From assembly GCA_946902875.1 (NCBI GenBank), contig OX336343.1, forward strand, positions 21,561,596-21,625,595: a stretch of 64,000 bases of DNA, read 5' to 3'. This document shows positions 60,880 to 64,000 of this stretch, one piece after another (the first letter of the stretch is position 1; each line of letters opens with the position of its first letter). The notes below the pieces were generated by a model. That model was not told where the DNA came from. It did not search any database and saw only the letters and a list, made by a program, of their open reading frames with translations. The position numbers were made by a program, and so were the translations under genes. Source of the stretch: Nematopogon swammerdamellus. Lineage: Eukaryota > Arthropoda > Insecta > Lepidoptera > Adelidae.

Positions 60880-61168
60880 GCCTCGATAGCTCAGTGGTGC
60901 AGACAGTCGACTGTTGCTATTGAATGTTAAGCAACGCTGGGCGCGGTCAGTACTTGGACAGGTGACCGCTCAACCGTTGGAGGCTGACCGTGGTTCGGAT
61001 TCCACGTAAAGCTGTCGGTCGAAACGGCTATGTAAATAGTTTGGGTTTTCCGTCCGGTTCAGTGTAGCCGGCACGATCGAAGCACCTAGTTCACCAGGTG
61101 TTATGGGCTGACATCACGGATGTTATAGGTGATGTAGCCAACCGTGTCAGTTTCCATAAAAAAAAAAT
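60880..61168 (+). mobile_element. SINE-B lacking the shared central body
   Basis: The complete long head (cagcctcgatagctcagtgg, gttaagcaacgctgggcgcg, tgaccgtggttcggattcca) is followed at cgtaaagctg directly by tcggtcgaaacggctatgta. The ~75-bp body segment with gtaggtcccttccc and ggttggtaccaccg is deleted. Tail normal to gtcagtttccataaaaaa. Confidence 0.88.
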
Positions 61169-61203
61169 ATAAATATAGTTAACAACTAATATAAATATAA
61201 TTA

Positions 61204-61480
61204 AAGAGGCAGCGTATCAGTGTGGCCATCCAGCGAGGCAACGCCGCTAGCGTCCTCGGTACAGTGCCCACATCGTCACACCTGGAGGAGGGTTATTAAG
61301 TTTTGTATTGGTTATAGGTTTATATTTTATTTTGTAGTTAGTTTTTTAGTTTTTAGTAGTTTTTAGTTATAGTTTTTTATTTTATTTGATAGGTAGTTTA
61401 AGTTTATTTAATAATTTTAATTTATTATTGTGAAATTTATATTAATAAAGGATAAACAATTAAAAAGTAATAAAACATAT
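61204..61480 (+). pseudogene. LINE ORF2 C-terminus and AT-rich 3' UTR
   Basis: aggcagcgtatcagtgtggc encodes RQRISVAIQRGNAASVLGT, then VPTSSHLEEGY and a stop. The 3' UTR is AT-rich (ttttatttgataggtagttt). Same family as 3960-4378; only the last 30 residues remain. Confidence 0.75.
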
Positions 61481-61499
61481 TAACAACAAATATAACAAA

Positions 61500-61830
61500 C
61501 ATTTTAACATACGAAAATTTTTCGTTTCACTCCGTTTGCTCAATGGCAAACCATTTATTTACATTTATAGAAAATCCTCGGAATATTTCGTGAAATATTC
61601 CTGTACGATTGTGTTGAGTGAAAGTTGAACGAAATGATGGAATGGCGAAAAGGGAAAACGTTCTAGCTGCGATATTTCATGTATATTTGTAACCAATACC
61701 GCTGAGCTCAATTTCCGGATCGGGAAATCATCGTTCCCAACACTTCCCGGGTAGGAAGCGGGAGAAAGTATTGCAAGTTCAAACAAACTCTTTCCGTCGT
61801 TCGTAGGGAAATGTAGGAGACCTACATCGT
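61500..61830. other. No recognised repeat; one 99-codon frame without domain
   Basis: The minus frame 61565-61864 has no recognisable motif and partly overlaps an old SINE-B tail, so I do not call it a gene. Confidence 0.35.
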
Positions 61831-61831
61831 A

Positions 61832-61980
61832 TTTTTTTATGGATACTAACTTAGTTGGGTACATGACCTAACTAAACTGGCAATCGCGTCAGTCCCTGAC
61901 GAGCTGGGTGTCATGTCAGCGCTTCCGATTGATCGCGACGGCTACACTGAACTGGATGAAAAACACGAACTATTCAAAAT
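61832..61980 (-). mobile_element. Old SINE-B 3' fragment
   Basis: tttttttatggatactaact, ggctacactgaactggatga and gaaaaacacgaactattc keep the order of the tail and body with many changes. Confidence 0.6.
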
Positions 61981-62025
61981 AAATTAAAAATAAACTTACT
62001 TTTCAGAGTTAAGATAGTTATTAAG

Positions 62026-62354
62026 TTTTTTTTTTTTTTTATGGAAACTGACACGGCTGGCTACATCACCTACAACATCCGCGATGTCAGCCCACAACAC
62101 CGGATGAACTTGGTGCCACGTCAGTGATTCCCTTCGGTCGTGCCGGCTACACTGAACTGGACGGAAAACACAAACTATTTACATAGCCGTTTCGACCGAC
62201 CTTTCATTCAGTGCGGTGATACCAACCCGGGCGGGTTGAACCCTACCACCTAGTAATATAGGAAGGGAGTCATATCCCTTAGTCGCCTTTTACGACATAC
62301 ACGGGAAGAGATGCAGTGGGGCTATTCTTTTAAAGTACCGGCCCCACGCGGTAC
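62026..62354 (-). mobile_element. SINE-C copy
   Basis: Poly-T, SINE-B tail and body to cctagtaatataggaaggga, then the junction gtcatatcccttagtcgcct and repeat-E head to accggccccacgcggtac. The diagnostic ttcttttaaagtaccgg (where repeat E has ttctttttaagtaccgg) is shared with 34602-34926. Confidence 0.86.
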
Positions 62355-62688
62355 AATTAAGTAATTATTATAAGTAATAATTATTAAGTAATAATTATGT
62401 GCTATAGACTCACGACACGATAGGCTCAAGACTGCAAATCGGACGTCACTACATTTTAAGGAATTCTTTGAAATCGTTAAAACATAAAAAAAAGAATCGT
62501 GCCAAGGCCTTTGAAGTAAATAACCTTTAAGTTCAAAAATGAAAACATGCCTAAAACTGAAAATAAGTACCTACCTCGGTATTGTTCCGTAGAAAAATGC
62601 GGAATATTACCAGCATATTGCTTTTCTCAGGAGTTAAGGTGCGTACGATATGAACAAGAACGAATAAGAGCGAAGAAATGCGTTTACG
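62355..62688. other. No recognisable gene
   Basis: AT-rich spacer. Open frames here only become long by running into the pentamer array. Confidence 0.4.
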
Positions 62689-62689
62689 A

Positions 62690-63237
62690 ACTACTCTACT
62701 CTACTCTACTCTACTCTACTCTACTCTACTCTACTCTACTCTACTCTACTCTACTCTACTCTACTCTACTCTACTCTACTCTACTCTACTCTACTCTACT
62801 CTACTCTACTCTACTCTACTCTACTCTACTCTACTCTACTCTACTCTACTCTACTCTACTCTACTCTACTCTACTCTACTCTACTCTACTCTACTCTACT
62901 CTACTCTACTCTACTCTACTCTACTCTACTCTACTCTACTCTACTCTACTCTACTCTACTCTACTCTACTCTACTCTACTCTACTCTACTCTACTCTACT
63001 CTACTCTACTCTACTCTACTCTACTCTACTCTACTCTACTCTACTCTACTCTACTCTACTCTACTCTACTCTACTCTACTCTACTCTACTCTACTCTACT
63101 CTACTCTACTCTACTCTACTCTACTCTACTCTACTCTACTCTACTCTACTCTACTCTACTCTACTCTACTCTACTCTACTCTACTCTACTCTAATCTACT
63201 CTACTCTACTCTACTCTACTCTACTCTACTCTACTCT
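62690..63237. repeat. (CTACT)n microsatellite, ~109 units
   Basis: An almost pure pentamer array of about 548 bp with one ctaat interruption at 63191-63195. Because 5 and 3 share no factor, every forward frame reads the same cyclic pentapeptide L-L-Y-S-T without stops, so the long open frames are artefacts; the reverse strand contains TAG. Confidence 0.95.
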
Positions 63238-63239
63238 AA

Positions 63240-63578
63240 AGTTAGTTATTAATATACACTAGCCACATAGGGGGATTTTAGCACAGAACTTACATACACT
63301 GGCGCGCTTGGGGCTAGCTCAGGAAACTAGTAAATTCGACGGATCCTCCACCGGGTCCGCCGCAACAAAGGCAGAAGCAGATTCTAACGCAGTGCAAATC
63401 CCCAAAGGATCAGCTTGAGTTGACTTCCTCGCCTTTGCTGTGCAAAGCGTGGGGCCTCTATATAGTCTATTCGTTTTGAGAATAGATATGCGAATAGCTC
63501 TTACTCCACTTGTCTCGTTCACGCTGAAGTCCATTCATCGGGAAGTCACAGTTAACTAATCTACAGAACGCTAACGAA
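63240..63578. other. No recognisable feature
   Basis: About 340 bp of normal composition. Minus frames show no known domain. Confidence 0.35.
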
Positions 63579-63899
63579 CGTACTGTGTGGAGCCGCCGCC
63601 GCCGGTACTTAAAAAAGAATAGCCCCACTGCATCTCTCTCCGTGCATGTCACAAAGGCGATTAAGGGAAAAGGACAAGATGTCGTGCTAAAGGGCGACAG
63701 GATATCCACCTTTCACCTTGGCACGGTCCTTCCACCGATTCATGCAGAAGGTGGGTCTGCGTGCCTTACTTGCTGCTTTATAGTTATCTAGTCCTAAAAG
63801 ATTGCTAAATGTGGTGGTCGGTGTTGTGCTGTAATTTACAAGAGTACTTGCAGCACAACACCGAGCGCTCTGCTTACCACGATTGTCGAGATACAGCGT
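63579..63899 (+). repeat. Repeat E copy with a GCC expansion
   Basis: cgtactgtgtggagccgccg ccgcc then ggtacttaaaaaagaatagc, to gattgtcgagatacagcg. The usual ggccggtac is replaced by a short gccgccgccgcc run. Confidence 0.75.
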
Positions 63900-63911
63900 G
63901 GAAGAAGAAGC

Positions 63912-64000
63912 GACTTACAGAAATCCGAACCACGGTCCGCCTCCAACGCTCGAGCGGTCACCCATCCAAGTACCGGTGTGCTTAACAACACTCGACCTAC
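63912..64000 (-). mobile_element. SINE-B head at the window edge
   Basis: cgacttacagaaatccgaac, cacggtccgcctccaacgct, cgagcggtcacccatccaag, then taccggtgtgcttaacaaca (short-head form). The 5' end lies beyond the window. Confidence 0.75.

Noticed and set aside
62547..63262. Two long open frames encoding LLYST repeats
   Set aside because: They are translations of the CTACT microsatellite; all three forward frames give the same cyclic peptide.
21883..64000. Second coding exon of the Ggamma gene
   Set aside because: I looked for the conserved NPW/CAAX-coding end on the plus strand and found nothing I could support; a computed search could still reveal it.

Overview
This is eukaryotic nuclear DNA from an insect, most likely a lepidopteran (moth or butterfly). 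The reasons are the exon of an insect-type G-protein gamma subunit (a Drosophila Ggamma30A-like sequence), the spliceosomal signals, and a dense mix of Helitron-like ends, several non-LTR (LINE) clades, mariner/Harbinger-type elements and tRNA-derived SINEs typical of Lepidoptera. The order-level assignment is inference. No bacterial operons, rRNA genes, CRISPR arrays or intact tRNA genes were seen. Nearly all long open frames are accidental translations of repeats.

The only convincing host gene piece is the first coding exon of a G-protein gamma subunit at 21770-21882 (+), with an acceptor just upstream and a GTGAGT donor. I found no later exon, so the DNA to its right is probably a long TE-filled intron or reaches the next gene. 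Recognisable transposon proteins are: a mariner-like transposase, broken by one frameshift, inside very long inverted repeats (51239-53742, minus); a Harbinger-type transposase remnant (30870-31010, minus); and decayed reverse-transcriptase fragments at 3960-4380, 17965-18648, 32036-32347, 37165-38150, 42339-42759, 43735-44402, 49541-49989, 59750-60465 and 61204-61480.

The most interesting layer is a modular SINE system with more than 25 copies or fragments. Names are mine. SINE-A has a tRNA-like head with exact A and B boxes. SINE-B has a composite head: a tRNA-like A box, then about 40 nt closely matching the 5S rRNA internal promoter, then a T-arm/B-box-like hairpin. SINE-C has the same body and tail as SINE-B but its head comes from an unrelated interspersed repeat (repeat E); three copies share the same junction, so it appears to have spread as a unit. 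A and B share a homologous body, and the A tail resembles the 3' end of a LINE fragment in the window. Further recombinant copies (19413-19722, 54383-54877, 60880-61168) suggest repeated template switching or recombination.

Layout: 1-2.05 kb, a GC-rich element with about 320-bp inverted arms; 2.05-4.86 kb, a Helitron-like block with a 68-bp minisatellite present in both orientations; 4.9-8 kb, repeat E and AT-rich DNA; 8.3-8.9 kb, a higher-order satellite; 9-21 kb, SINEs, LINE ends and a Jockey-like LINE; 21.8 kb, the host exon; 22-30 kb, SINEs, Helitrons, a 1.5-kb TIR element splitting a SINE, and palindromic tandem repeats; 30-47 kb, Harbinger remnant, LINE fragments, repeat E, SINE-C and several MITEs; 47.9-48.8 kb, a 130-bp satellite; 49-54 kb, nested SINE/LINE/Helitron/mariner insertions; 54-62 kb, more SINEs, MITEs and LINE ends; 62.7-63.2 kb, a long CTACT array. 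All family assignments come from reading the sequence without database searches.
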